Shown here piece by piece: positions 1-7,879 of a DNA stretch of 64,000 nucleotides. Position 1 is the stretch's first letter. Every line of letters starts with the position of its first letter. The stretch is from Streptomyces caelestis (GTDB taxonomy: Bacteria; Actinomycetota; Actinomycetes; Streptomycetales; Streptomycetaceae): NCBI RefSeq assembly GCF_014205255.1, contig NZ_JACHNE010000001.1, positions 8,122,001 through 8,186,000 of the forward strand, read 5' to 3'. Both the position numbers and the translations under genes were made by a program. The notes below the pieces were generated by a model. The model had not been told where the DNA came from, did not search any database, and was given only the letters and a program-made list of their open reading frames with translations.

Positions 1-2
1 CG

Positions 3-377
3 CGGGCCCTGGGCCACGTGCTGCCCCGGCGCCGCACCCCGGTCGTCGGCATCGTCTTCGTCTCGCTCCTCGCCATCGGCCTGGTCTCCACCGGGGAGAT
101 CGAGGGCCTCGGCGACACCACGGCCTTCCTCCTGCTGTGCGTCTTCGCCGTCGTCAACATCGCCGTCCTGGTCCTGCGCCGCGACCGCGTCGAACACCGG
201 CACTTCCGGACGCCGACCGCCCTGCCGGTGCTCGGCGCGATCACCGCGCTGATCCTGGCCAGCCCGTTGTCCGACCGGCCCGCGGACGTCTACATCCGGG
301 CGGGCGTGCTGGTGGCCATCGGCATCGGGCTGTGGGTGCTCAACAAGGCGGTGCTGAAGGCACGCGGCGAGGCGTGA
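3..377 (+). CDS. APC-family amino acid permease, C-terminal part
   Basis: This is the carboxyl end of a membrane transporter whose start lies before the window; the frame is open from base 3 with no nearby ribosome binding site. The visible 125 residues begin RALGHVLPRRRTP, the loop typical of APC superfamily permeases (an arginine-rich cytoplasmic loop before a membrane helix). Four hydrophobic helices follow, separated by a basic loop with HRHFRTP. The family exchanges or imports amino acids or polyamines by proton symport; the substrate cannot be told from this part. The gene ends in GEA and a TGA stop. Confidence 0.75.
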   Translation, partial: RALGHVLPRRRTPVVGIVFVSLLAIGLVSTGEIEGLGDTTAFLLLCVFAVVNIAVLVLRRDRVEHRHFRTPTALPVLGAITALILASPLSDRPADVYIRAGVLVAIGIGLWVLNKAVLKARGEA

Positions 378-496
378 GCGGCACGACTGCCGGGCGGTGC
401 GCCGGGAACCGGCACCGGGCCACCACGCCTCCCGCGCGACGGCGGCGGGAACGTGGTGGCCCGGCAGGGGGTGTTTCGAGGTGGGTCGGGGACGGG

Positions 497-946
497 TCAG
501 CGGGTGAACGTGACCCGGTGTTCCTTCATGGCGCCGCAGTTGGAGCCGTACACCTGCACGTACACGTTGTTGATGCTGCCGCCCCAGTCGACGCAGTGCC
601 CCTTGCCGTAGACGTAGGTCGGTCCGGCGAAGGACGTGAAGCGCCCGACGTCCTCGTGGCTTTCCTCGGTGGCGGGGACGAAGATCCACGCGCCCATGTC
701 CACCGCGGTGCCCGGGTTGTTGCGGATGGTCGTGACGCAGTTCTGCCCGTTGGAGGCGTTGTACGTCAGGTAGACCGTGCCGAGGGAGCCGACGGCCGCC
801 GAGTTCACGGTCTTGTAGGCGCTTCCGCAGACCTTCTGCGGAGTGGTGTTGGGCGCGGCGGAGGCCGGTGACGCCAGGGCGGTCGTGGTCCCCACCGTCA
901 GCGCCGCCAAGGCGGACGCGGCCAGGAAGGAACGGGTAAATCTCAT
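497..946 (-). CDS. Secreted spore-associated protein A-like protein
   Basis: A small exported protein of 149 residues. The start is the ATG at 946, preceded by AAGGGGGAAAT; a longer upstream frame without such a site is unlikely. A signal peptide is clear: MRFTRSFLAASALAALTVG, then an ASA-AP cleavage region. The mature part has two CG/NC-type cysteine pairs, the motif NGQNCVTT, and GHCVDWGG near the end, matching the layout of Streptomyces spore-associated protein A (SapA), a small secreted protein found on spores. The biochemical role of that family is not established. The gene stands alone between a permease and a gene on the other strand. Confidence 0.6.
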   Translation of the reverse strand: MRFTRSFLAASALAALTVGTTTALASPASAAPNTTPQKVCGSAYKTVNSAAVGSLGTVYLTYNASNGQNCVTTIRNNPGTAVDMGAWIFVPATEESHEDVGRFTSFAGPTYVYGKGHCVDWGGSINNVYVQVYGSNCGAMKEHRVTFTR

Positions 947-1337
947 ATTTCCCCCTTGCAACTCTTCGAGGCGGTTGCTCCTGCATGGTGTGACCCGCCG
1001 GGCATCCAAAGGGTTGTGCCTCAGCTCCCAGGAAAATCCGGTGAGTTGGGGCGCGGTCGCGCGAGAGTCCCGTTCGCGGGGCGGCCGTCCGCGGCAGGAC
1101 CCCGGCCGGACTCCGGGCCCCGCCTCGGGAGGCGCCCGAGCATGCCCATGCCCCGCCGCTTTTACTCACGAGCCCTTTACGGCACACGTGAGATCCAGAG
1201 GATCTGCTCAGGGGTGTCACACATGCTGCACATCCCCCTTCCAAAGTCTCGTTAGCGTTACAGCTCGATCCCACGTGCGAACGTGACCATGCCGCGGCCG
1301 GTGAGCCGTCGGTACAGCCAGATCGGGAAGACCACAC
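947..1337. other. Intergenic region with two small dyads, no gene
   Basis: About 390 bases between two divergent genes. No convincing coding frame is seen. It holds a dyad CTCACG (1165-1170) and CGTGAG (1187-1192) with a 16-base spacer, followed at once by GATCC-AGA-GGATC (1192-1204). These may be regulator sites or part of a promoter for either neighbour; that is inference from symmetry only. Confidence 0.35.
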
Positions 1338-2294
1338 ATGGACTACTGCTCCTCGTGCCGTCGGCACCTCAACGGCGCCCTGGTCTGCCCGGGGTGCGGC
1401 GCCTACGCCCCGGACATCGACCCCTCCGCCGACGACGGCCGTAGCGGCCCGCGGGCGTGGGAGTACCCGGCCGCCTCCGGCGCATGGCCCGACGGGACCG
1501 TGCGCGACCGGAACGTGTGGGACGACGGGAGTGTGTGGGACACCAACGGCGCCGGCACGCGGGAGCTCCCTCTCCCGCACACCGGCTCGTCCGGCGGCCA
1601 GGAGACCCCGGACACGGACCCGTCCGACGGTCACGAGGCCGCGGACACCACCGGGGCCGACGGCTACCAGGCCCCGCAGCAGGGACGGGCGGCGCGGCGT
1701 CGGCAGATGGCCCGCTGGAAGAAGAACCAGCGCCGGGCCGTGGTGGCGACCGCCGTCGCGCTCGTCGGAGGCGGTCTCACCGTCGCCGCCATGAACGGCA
1801 ACTCCACGCACGGCGTGCAGTCGGCCACGGCACCCGAGGACACGACCATGGGTGGCGCCGACGGACAGGCGCCGACGTACACCGAACCGACGTCGACCCG
1901 GCGCGACACCCCCCGGTCCTCGCCCACGCCCGCCTCTCCGCCGCACACCGACCGCAGCTCCCAGCGCGAGCAGCCCCGGGCCACCGCTCCCCGCGGCACC
2001 CCGGCGGCCCCCCGGACGGACGCGGCCGCCGCACCTCGCGAGCTGCCGAAGACGACGCAGCCGAGGACCACCGTCCCGGACACCGTCGACAAGGTCACCG
2101 GCACCGCCGACAAGTCCACCTCGACGGTGACCGAGCAGACCGCACCGCCCGCCGCCGGCACCGGTTCGGACACGCAGCAGGACGCGTCACCCGAGACGCC
2201 CCCGTCCGCGGCGAGCCCCACTCCGCCGCCCGCGAACTCCGGCTCCGACTCCGACTCCAAGGAGCTCTGCCTGCTCGTCGTCTGCCTGGGCTGA
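1338..2294 (+). CDS. SCO2400-type zinc-ribbon membrane-anchored protein
   Basis: A 318-residue protein with three parts. Residues 1-25 form a zinc ribbon with two CxxC pairs (MDYCSSCRRHL and CPGCG). A basic stretch RRRQMARWKKNQRR at about 120-133 leads into one membrane helix (residues 134-152). The rest, about 160 residues, is Thr/Ser/Pro-rich and disordered, ending in LCLLVVCLG. This layout is that of the Streptomyces SCO2400 family, of unknown function. The protein probably sits in the membrane with the zinc ribbon inside and the proline-rich tail outside. The hydrophobic cysteine-containing end is an odd feature that may anchor or modify the tail. Confidence 0.7.
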   Translation: MDYCSSCRRHLNGALVCPGCGAYAPDIDPSADDGRSGPRAWEYPAASGAWPDGTVRDRNVWDDGSVWDTNGAGTRELPLPHTGSSGGQETPDTDPSDGHEAADTTGADGYQAPQQGRAARRRQMARWKKNQRRAVVATAVALVGGGLTVAAMNGNSTHGVQSATAPEDTTMGGADGQAPTYTEPTSTRRDTPRSSPTPASPPHTDRSSQREQPRATAPRGTPAAPRTDAAAAPRELPKTTQPRTTVPDTVDKVTGTADKSTSTVTEQTAPPAAGTGSDTQQDASPETPPSAASPTPPPANSGSDSDSKELCLLVVCLG

Positions 2295-2359
2295 ACCCCG
2301 CGCGGGCGGTCGGCGAAATCCGGTGGCCGCACCGCGGCCGCCTTCGTACCTTCGGGCGC

Positions 2360-3100
2360 ATGGCAGACGAGTGCTTCCGGCATCCCAGGCTCGCCGCGGT
2401 CTACGACGCGCTCGACCCCGACCGCGCCGATCTCGGACCGTACCTGCGCATGGCGGAGGAGTCCGGGGCGCGCCGGGTACTCGACATCGGCTGCGGCACG
2501 GGCGTGTTCGCGCTGCTGCTGGCGGAACGCGGCGTCGACGTCGTCGGCGTCGATCCCGCCGGCGCGTCCCTGGACGTGGCACGCGGCAAGCCGGGCGGCG
2601 GGCGGGTGCGGTGGATCCACGGCGACGCGACGACCCTCCCGCCCCTGACCGCCGACCTCGCGACGATGACGGGCAACGCCGCCCAGGCGGTCGTCGATCC
2701 CGAGGACTGGCGCAGGACCCTGCGGGGGGCCCGCGAGGCGCTGCGGCCCGGCGGCCGTTTCGTGTTCGAGACCCGGGTTCCGGCCCGACGCGCCTGGGAG
2801 GAGTGGAACCGCGAGGCCAGCCACACCGTGACGGACGTCCCCGGTGCCGGTGCCGTCGAGTCCTGGGTCGAACTGCTCGATGTGAGCGGGCCGCTGGTGA
2901 CGTTCCGGTGGACCTACGTGTTCGCTTCGGACGGGCAGGTGCTGACGTCGGACTCGACGCTGCGCTTCCGCGAGCGGGAGGAGGTCGAGGCGGAACTCGT
3001 CGCGCAGGGCTATGTGGTGGAGGGCGTGCGCGACGCGCCCGACCGGCCGGGCCGGGAGTTCATGTTCGTCGCACGGCGTCCGCGAAAAACAGCGGACTGA
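2360..3100 (+). CDS. Class I SAM-dependent methyltransferase
   Basis: A 246-residue cytoplasmic enzyme that should transfer a methyl group from S-adenosylmethionine to an unidentified substrate. The Rossmann motif I is VLDIGCGTGVFALLLAERG (about residues 40-58), followed by the acidic motif II VVGVDPAG and motif III after DATTLPPL. The frame stays open far upstream, but the ATG at 2360 begins the family-like MADECFRHPRLAAVYDAL and gives a normal length. No strong Shine-Dalgarno is seen. The 3' end runs up against a truncated gene on the opposite strand, so a rearrangement next to this gene is likely. Confidence 0.8.
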   Translation: MADECFRHPRLAAVYDALDPDRADLGPYLRMAEESGARRVLDIGCGTGVFALLLAERGVDVVGVDPAGASLDVARGKPGGGRVRWIHGDATTLPPLTADLATMTGNAAQAVVDPEDWRRTLRGAREALRPGGRFVFETRVPARRAWEEWNREASHTVTDVPGAGAVESWVELLDVSGPLVTFRWTYVFASDGQVLTSDSTLRFREREEVEAELVAQGYVVEGVRDAPDRPGREFMFVARRPRKTAD

Positions 3101-3532
3101 CGCGGGCCCCGCCGCCTCCGGGCAAGCGGAATCCGCCCGTACCTGCACCCCGATGCCGGCCGGGAGTTGCGTGACCCGGGCGTCGCCCGTGGCCGGGCCC
3201 TTGCGGACGTTCACGAACCCGCCCCAGGTGCCGGACCATGTCCCCGCCGGCCGCGCGCCGCCCGGCACGTTCAGCGCGCGGGTCAGCCGGCCCAGGTCGG
3301 TGTACGCCTTCCCGTACGACGTGCCGACCGGATGCAGCGTCAGTACGGCCACGATCGTGCGGTCGTCCGCGCCCACCGTGCCGGTGGTGTGCAGGGCCGG
3401 GCGGGTGAGGTCCACGCCGGCGGCGGCCTGGGCGGTCGTCGCCGGCCGGGGCAGTGCCGCCGCGCCGCCCGGCAGCGAAGCGACCGTGACGACGGTCGCG
3501 AGCGCCGCGGCGCCGCGCAGAAGTATGCGCAT
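3101..3532 (-). pseudogene. Truncated secreted SH3-like domain protein
   Basis: The ATG at 3532 opens a frame with a signal peptide (MRILLRGAAALATVVTVAS) and ends in a bacterial SH3-like start, GGFVNVRKGPATGDARVTQLP, GIGVQVR. After about base 3140 the similarity stops: the expected second half with its paired cysteines and tryptophans is missing, and the frame then runs antisense through the methyltransferase for hundreds of codons, which is not believable coding. I read this as a gene that lost its 3' half when the methyltransferase region was joined. Related complete copies lie at 4295-4669 and 4732-5105. Confidence 0.6.
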
Positions 3533-3644
3533 GGTTGCCCTTCCTGGTCGCCGGTGGTCCGGTAGCCCGGTGCCCGGTCGCACGGTTGTCCGGCGGAGCT
3601 TGGTCCCGCGCCGACACATGAGGAGCCCGAGCGGTGCGGCCGGT

Positions 3645-3660
3645 CCTGACGAACGTCAGG
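3645..3660. promoter_or_regulatory. Palindrome CCTGACG-AA-CGTCAGG, candidate operator
   Basis: Seven-base arms with a two-base centre. It lies between the truncated SH3-like gene and the secreted protein gene at 3779. A related copy is centred exactly 50 bases downstream, and a perfect one lies at 5169. No regulator gene is adjacent. Confidence 0.5.
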
Positions 3661-3694
3661 GCTCCCCCGAAAGGGGCGACCTGTGGCGTTCGAC

Positions 3695-3710
3695 CCTGAT
3701 AAGTGTCAGG
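3695..3710. promoter_or_regulatory. Palindrome CCTGATAAGTGTCAGG, candidate operator
   Basis: Second copy of the CCTGA-n6-TCAGG dyad, 69 bases before the start of the secreted protein gene at 3779. Its place fits a promoter-region operator for that gene. Confidence 0.5.
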
Positions 3711-3778
3711 TGTCGCGGGTGCGTTGACGCCCGTACGGTCACGACCGGAACACCCGCCGACCCACAGAAAGAGGGCTC

Positions 3779-4228
3779 ATGAGCCGCCGATCACTCAAGA
3801 CACTGCTGGCCGCCGGGGGCGCCGCCGCGGTGATGGCGCTCCTCCCCACCTCCGCCCAGGCCGCACCGCACTCGGGCGGCAACTACGGGGCCTACGGGAA
3901 CGAGGGGCAGTACCCCACGACCTCCTACTGCTCGGGCACGTTCCGGCAGATCGGGGCCACCAAGTACGCCGAAGGCATGGCCCTGAAGTACTTCTACTCC
4001 GACAAGTGCGGCTCCTTCGCCCGGATCGAGAACTCCCGGCCCGGCTGCGTCGCCGTACTCCAGCGTTCCAACAGCGGCGTGGGCCGTGTCGACGGCTGGG
4101 TCTCCGAGACCGTCGACCCCGGCATCACCTACGCCTACACGCAGATGGGCAACAACCTCAACGGCCGCGTCTCGCGCGCCGTGCTCTCGTGCGACGGCCA
4201 CGACCTGACCGAGACCGGCTGGTACTGA
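3779..4228 (+). CDS. Small secreted protein, possibly DUF2690-like
   Basis: A 149-residue exported protein. The ATG at 3779 follows the ribosome site AGAGGG. The signal peptide is MSRRSLKTLLAAGGAAAVMALLP with a probable cut after AQA. The mature part has four cysteines (YCSGT, DKCGSF, PGCVAV, LSCDG) and a pattern like LKYFYSDKCGSFARIE, then ITYAYTQM. This resembles DUF2690-type extracellular domains of Streptomyces, but I am unsure of the family. Two palindromes lie in its promoter region, so it is probably the controlled gene of that pair. It converges with the SH3-like gene behind a strong terminator. Confidence 0.65.
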   Translation: MSRRSLKTLLAAGGAAAVMALLPTSAQAAPHSGGNYGAYGNEGQYPTTSYCSGTFRQIGATKYAEGMALKYFYSDKCGSFARIENSRPGCVAVLQRSNSGVGRVDGWVSETVDPGITYAYTQMGNNLNGRVSRAVLSCDGHDLTETGWY

Positions 4229-4235
4229 GCACGAA

Positions 4236-4275
4236 CCTGTGGCGGGCCACCGATCTCCCGGTGGCCCGCCACAGG
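4236..4275. terminator. Bidirectional terminator between convergent genes
   Basis: A perfect 17-base inverted repeat (4236-4252 and 4259-4275) with a six-base loop, ATCTCC. It sits 7 bases after one stop codon and 19 bases before the other, so it can end both transcripts. Confidence 0.85.
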
Positions 4276-4294
4276 CGTGTGGAGGGCAGGTGCG

Positions 4295-4669
4295 TCAGCA
4301 GTCCGGGACGCCGGCGATCTTCTGGCCGCCGCGGATGTACAGGTTGTTCACCCAGGCGACGTCGCTGCCCGAGAGCTCCATGACGGCGGTCCACCAGTTG
4401 TTGGTGCCGACGGCCGGGTCGTGCACGGTCTGGCCCTGCTTCTGGCAGATGGCGTCCGCCCACCACTGCGAACGGACCGCGAGGCGCGGGGAGTTGGTGG
4501 TCGGCTCCTGGCGCAGGTTGACGTCGGTGGCCCAGATGTAGACGTCGGTCAGAGCCGGGTCGCCGCCGTTTGCGACGGCCGGGGCCGCCTGCGCCGTGGT
4601 GGCGAGGCCGCCGACGGCGAGCGCGGCGACGGCGAGGCCCATGGCGGTACGGCTGATCATTCGCTTCAT
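4295..4669 (-). CDS. Secreted SH3-like domain protein
   Basis: A 124-residue exported protein made almost wholly of one bacterial SH3-like domain. The ATG at 4669 has the site GGGGGA upstream and opens a signal peptide, MKRMISRTAMGLAVAALAVGGL, with AQA-AP as cleavage site. The domain begins WATDVNLRQEPTTNSPRL, passes the cysteine in AICQKQGQ, then TNNWWTAVMEL and WVNNLYIRGG, and ends PDC, so the two cysteines can pair. Such domains usually bind cell-wall peptides or other extracellular partners. It reads from the same strand as the frameshifted homologue upstream. Confidence 0.75.
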   Translation of the reverse strand: MKRMISRTAMGLAVAALAVGGLATTAQAAPAVANGGDPALTDVYIWATDVNLRQEPTTNSPRLAVRSQWWADAICQKQGQTVHDPAVGTNNWWTAVMELSGSDVAWVNNLYIRGGQKIAGVPDC

Positions 4670-4731
4670 GTGTCTGTCCCCCGTAGGACGATTGGTGAGG
4701 ATGGTGTGACCGGACGCGGTCATGTCCCGGG

Positions 4732-5105
4732 TCAGCAGCGCGCCGAGGCGGGCAGGTCGCCGTACTCGTTGCCCTTGAGGTACACGGCGCTGACGTAGCC
4801 CTCGAGGAGCTTCACCCAGACGTCGTTGCTGTAGCCGTTGTCGGTGATGCGCTGGCCGCGGGTCCAGCAGTAGGCGCCGAGCGGCTGCCCCGCCGGAACG
4901 GTGGCGAGAATTCCGTAGGAAGTACTCGGCCGTAGCGGACGTTGACGGTCTCGTACGGTACGACCGCGTACGGCGCGGCCATGACGCGAGCGCCGCCCTG
5001 CTCGCCGGCGGCGGACGCGGCCGCGGTGCCGGCGGTGAGCGGACCGAGCAGTGCGAGCGCCCCGGCGCCGACGAGCGCGGCCCTGGCGAAGATGCGAGTG
5101 GACAT
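4732..5105 (-). pseudogene. Secreted SH3-like protein broken by a single-base frameshift
   Basis: The ATG at 5105, behind AGGGGGAA, opens a signal peptide (MSTRIFARAALVGAGALALLG). The frame reaches YETVNVRYGR and is then lost near base 4928; the expected continuation PSTSYGILATVPAG, YCWTRGQ and LEGYVSAVYLKG is intact in the next frame down to 4732. Adding one C to the short run at 4928-4931 restores the usual NVR-GPSTSYG junction of SH3-like domains. It is thus either a true one-base deletion or a sequencing error. If repaired, the product would be about 124 residues, like its neighbour at 4295. Confidence 0.8.
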
Positions 5106-5168
5106 GTCGAGTTCCCCCTGAGGTGTGGCCGACGCTCAGAACTGTAGAGAGAGCAGGGGCGACGCGGT

Positions 5169-5186
5169 CCCTGACAATTGTCAGGG
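5169..5186. promoter_or_regulatory. Perfect 18-bp palindrome CCCTGACAATTGTCAGGG
   Basis: It lies 64 bases upstream of the frameshifted SH3-like gene start, on its promoter side. It shares the CCTGAC and GTCAGG half-sites with the dyads at 3645 and 3695, so one dimeric regulator may control this group of secreted-protein genes. Confidence 0.6.
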
Positions 5187-5374
5187 TCGTGCGGGACAAC
5201 AGGGGTACGGGCGAGGGTACTTGGCCCTGCCGGCGTGGACGGCGCGATACGGCCGAAAACAGCTCGACGAGCAGAACCACCTCTGCCTACGATCCATCGC
5301 GCGGCATCGCGTGCCGGTCACCGTCCGGGTGAGGCATGGAGGCGCCGCGGAGATGCCCGTGGAGGCATTCAACC

Positions 5375-5803
5375 GTGTCAGTCGAGTTCAATCACACCAT
5401 CGTCCTGTCCCGTGACCGGGAGAAGTCCGCCCGTTTTCTGGCGGAGATCCTGGGTCTGGAGGTCGGGGCACCGGCCGGGGTGTTCCTGCCGGTGACGACC
5501 GCCAACGGCGTCACGCTGGACTTCCTCACCATCGACGCCGACATTCCCATGCAGCACTACGCGTTCCTCGTCTCCGAGGACGAGTTCGACGAGGCCCTCG
5601 CCCGGCTCGTCGCGGCCCGGATCCCGATCCAGGCCGACCCGCACGGCAACCACCCGCGCAAGATCAACCGCCACGACGGCGGCCGGGGCGTGTACTTCCT
5701 CGACCCGGCGGGCCACGGCCTGGAGATCATCACCCGCCCGTACGGCACGGACCCGTCCTCGCCGCTGAACGGCGTCACGGAGGACGTGCCCGGGGCCGTC
5801 TGA
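5375..5803 (+). CDS. VOC-superfamily (glyoxalase/bleomycin-resistance fold) protein
   Basis: A 142-residue single-domain-pair protein. The GTG at 5375 is chosen because GGAGG lies nine bases before it; the frame upstream lacks such a site. The two beta-alpha-beta-beta-beta modules are visible: FNHTIVLSRDREKSARFLAEILGL at the start and RGVYFLDPAGHGLEIITRPYG at the end. The metal ligand positions His (FNHT) and Glu (LEII) fit the family, which includes dioxygenases, glyoxalases and drug-binding proteins; the substrate is unknown. It is convergent with the MFS gene. Confidence 0.8.
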   Translation: MSVEFNHTIVLSRDREKSARFLAEILGLEVGAPAGVFLPVTTANGVTLDFLTIDADIPMQHYAFLVSEDEFDEALARLVAARIPIQADPHGNHPRKINRHDGGRGVYFLDPAGHGLEIITRPYGTDPSSPLNGVTEDVPGAV

Positions 5804-5811
5804 GCCGGCCC

Positions 5812-5852
5812 GGGGCCGGGGACGGGGCGACACCGCTCCCGTGCCCGGCCCC
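5812..5852. terminator. Hairpin between convergent genes
   Basis: GGGGCCGGG (5812-5820) pairs with CCCGGCCCC (5844-5852) across a 23-base loop, just after the VOC gene stop and before the MFS gene stop. Confidence 0.5.
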
Positions 5853-5876
5853 ACCGCTCCCGTGCGAGCGGGCCGT

Positions 5877-7139
5877 TCAGCCGTCGTCCTTCAGCGCCGG
5901 GGGAGCCGGCTCGGAGCCGGTGTCCGGTGTGTGGTCGCGGCGGGGGAGCAGGGCGGGGGTGAAGAGGAGCAGGACGCCGGCGACGGCGATGGCCGTACGG
6001 GGGCCGGTCAGGTGGGCCAACAGGCCCCACAGGGCGGTCACGGCCGCCGTGGTGGCCTTGCCGGTGGCCGACCATGCGGACAGGGTGCGGGTGACCCGGT
6101 CCGTGGGGGTCCGTTCGAGGCGAAACGTGGCGAACACCGGATTGAACACGGCACAGCAGGTGATCAGCCCGAACTCCACCACCATCACCAGCGCCGGCCC
6201 GGCCGCACCGGGGCCGACGAAGGCCAGCCCGAGCGACCAGCACGCCCGCAGCGCCCCGGCGGTGAGCATGACCCGCTGCCGCCCGAACCGCGTGACGAGC
6301 CGTGGTGCCAGACGTGAGCCGAGCAGGCCGCCCGTGCAGGGCAGTGCGAAGGCGAGCGCGTACTGCCAGGGGGCGAACCGCAGATCATCGACCATCAGGA
6401 CCATGAGCGGGGGAGAGGCCGCCATGATCAGGGAGTTGGCGAGGACCGTGTTGAAGAAGAGCGGGCGCAGCGCCGGGTCGGCCAGGATGTACCGCCAGCC
6501 GTCGAGCAGGTCGCCCGCCCGGGGGCGGGCGGAGCCGGACGCGGGCCGCACCGGGGGTTTCTCCTCGCCGCCGATCGCCCGGAGGGCGCACGCCGAGAGC
6601 AGATAGCTCACCGCGTCGGCCACCACGGTCGTCACCGGGCCGAACAGCCCGATCGCGGCCCCGCCCAGCGGCGGCCCGACCATGCTGGCCGTCCAGGTCG
6701 TCGCCTCGAACCGCCCGTTCGCGACGAGCAGGTCCCGCCGCGGCACCAGCTCCTTCAGGAACGCCCCGGCCGCCGCGTTGAAGGTGATGTCGGACGCCGC
6801 CACGGCCACGGACACCAGCAGCAGCTGGCCGAAGCTCAGCCGGCCCAGGGCGAACGCCACGGGGATGCTCAGCAGCACCGCGCACCGGACCAGGTCCGTC
6901 GCGATCATCACCGGCCGTTTACGGCGGACCTCCACCCACGGCCCGAGCGGCACCGACACCGCCGCGCCGACCGCCGGTCCCACCGCCGCCAGCAGCGACA
7001 CCTGCGTCGGTCCGGCGTCCAGCGCCAGGACCGCGATCAGCGCGAACGCGTCGAACGCGAGCCAAGTGCCGGCCGTGCTCACCGCGTACGCGCCCCACAG
7101 CCACCCGAACCGCCGCCCCAGCGCCCGCCTGCCCGCCAT
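5877..7139 (-). CDS. MFS transporter, drug/siderophore exporter type
   Basis: A 420-residue membrane protein with about twelve hydrophobic segments. I take the ATG at 7139 (MAGRRALGRRFGWLWGAYAVSTAGTW); the open frame extends 22 codons further up. The first loop has PLGPWVEVRRKRPVMI, the conserved basic loop between helices 2 and 3, and the second half holds SRLAPRLVTRFGRQRVM, the matching loop. This is the MFS_3/EntS-type group that exports small molecules by proton antiport. The substrate is unknown and no biosynthetic gene lies next to it. Confidence 0.8.
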   Translation of the reverse strand: MAGRRALGRRFGWLWGAYAVSTAGTWLAFDAFALIAVLALDAGPTQVSLLAAVGPAVGAAVSVPLGPWVEVRRKRPVMIATDLVRCAVLLSIPVAFALGRLSFGQLLLVSVAVAASDITFNAAAGAFLKELVPRRDLLVANGRFEATTWTASMVGPPLGGAAIGLFGPVTTVVADAVSYLLSACALRAIGGEEKPPVRPASGSARPRAGDLLDGWRYILADPALRPLFFNTVLANSLIMAASPPLMVLMVDDLRFAPWQYALAFALPCTGGLLGSRLAPRLVTRFGRQRVMLTAGALRACWSLGLAFVGPGAAGPALVMVVEFGLITCCAVFNPVFATFRLERTPTDRVTRTLSAWSATGKATTAAVTALWGLLAHLTGPRTAIAVAGVLLLFTPALLPRRDHTPDTGSEPAPPALKDDG

Positions 7140-7321
7140 ACCCGGCGCACACTCCCAGCTCCCGCGGACAACCCCGTGTTGACCGGCAGCCATCCAAGCG
7201 GGCACCGGGATGCCCGGGCAAACAACCGTCCGTCACCCGAGCCACAACCAACCGTTGTGACACACGGAGACACGGGCAAGGGCGGTCCCACCCGTGAGCC
7301 GCCTCAGCCGCGTGAGCCCCC

Positions 7322-7774
7322 TCAGCGCTGGTAGAGACCCACCAGCGCGCCGTCCGCGATGCGGCGCTTCTCGACCTCGTCGTGCACCTGGTCCGCGCGG
7401 GGCGCGTCGGGCAGGACGCACGGTTCGGACAGGGCGTAGAGCCGGAAGAAGTAGTGGTGTGCGTCGTCCCCGGGCGGGGGATGCGGGCCGCCCCAGCCAC
7501 GCTGCCCGTAGCCGTTGACGAGTTCCGTGCCGCCCGGTGGGCAGTGCCCGGCCTCGACGCCGTCGCTGTGCGGGTCGATGCCGACCACGACCCAGTGCGC
7601 GAAGGTGCCCGACGGGGCGTCGGGATCCTCGCAGAGCAGGACCAGTTCGGCCGCGTCGTCCGGTACGCCGCTCCAGGTCAGCGGCGGAGAGACGTTCGGT
7701 CCCTCGTACGCGTACCGGCGCGCGATGAAGGAGTGGTCGTTGAACGCGTCGCTGCGCAGTTCGATGCCGGTCAT
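7322..7774 (-). CDS. YbhB/YbcL-type (Raf kinase inhibitor-like) protein
   Basis: A 150-residue cytoplasmic protein of the PEBP fold. It starts MTGIELRSDAFNDHSFIARR and shows the family marks: NVSPPLTWSGVP, CEDPDAPSGTFAHWVV and GWGGPHPPPGDDAHHYFFRLYAL. These line the anion-binding pocket of phosphatidylethanolamine-binding relatives. The bacterial role is not settled; homologues bind small anions or affect protease or kinase activity. It is divergent from the sigma factor gene 105 bases away, so the two may share a promoter region. Confidence 0.85.
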   Translation of the reverse strand: MTGIELRSDAFNDHSFIARRYAYEGPNVSPPLTWSGVPDDAAELVLLCEDPDAPSGTFAHWVVVGIDPHSDGVEAGHCPPGGTELVNGYGQRGWGGPHPPPGDDAHHYFFRLYALSEPCVLPDAPRADQVHDEVEKRRIADGALVGLYQR

Positions 7775-7879
7775 GTGGCCCGGGGTACCCCCGGTGGACC
7801 ACCCGGACACACGGTTCACGGCCGTTTCCCCCGGGTACCCGAGTCTTCCCGAACGAGGTAGGGGACGGAGGCCACGAGC

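Noticed and set aside
1664..3619. 651-codon minus-strand frame
   Set aside because: Only its first 140 codons (from 3532) look like a gene; the rest is antisense to two better genes and has no domain.
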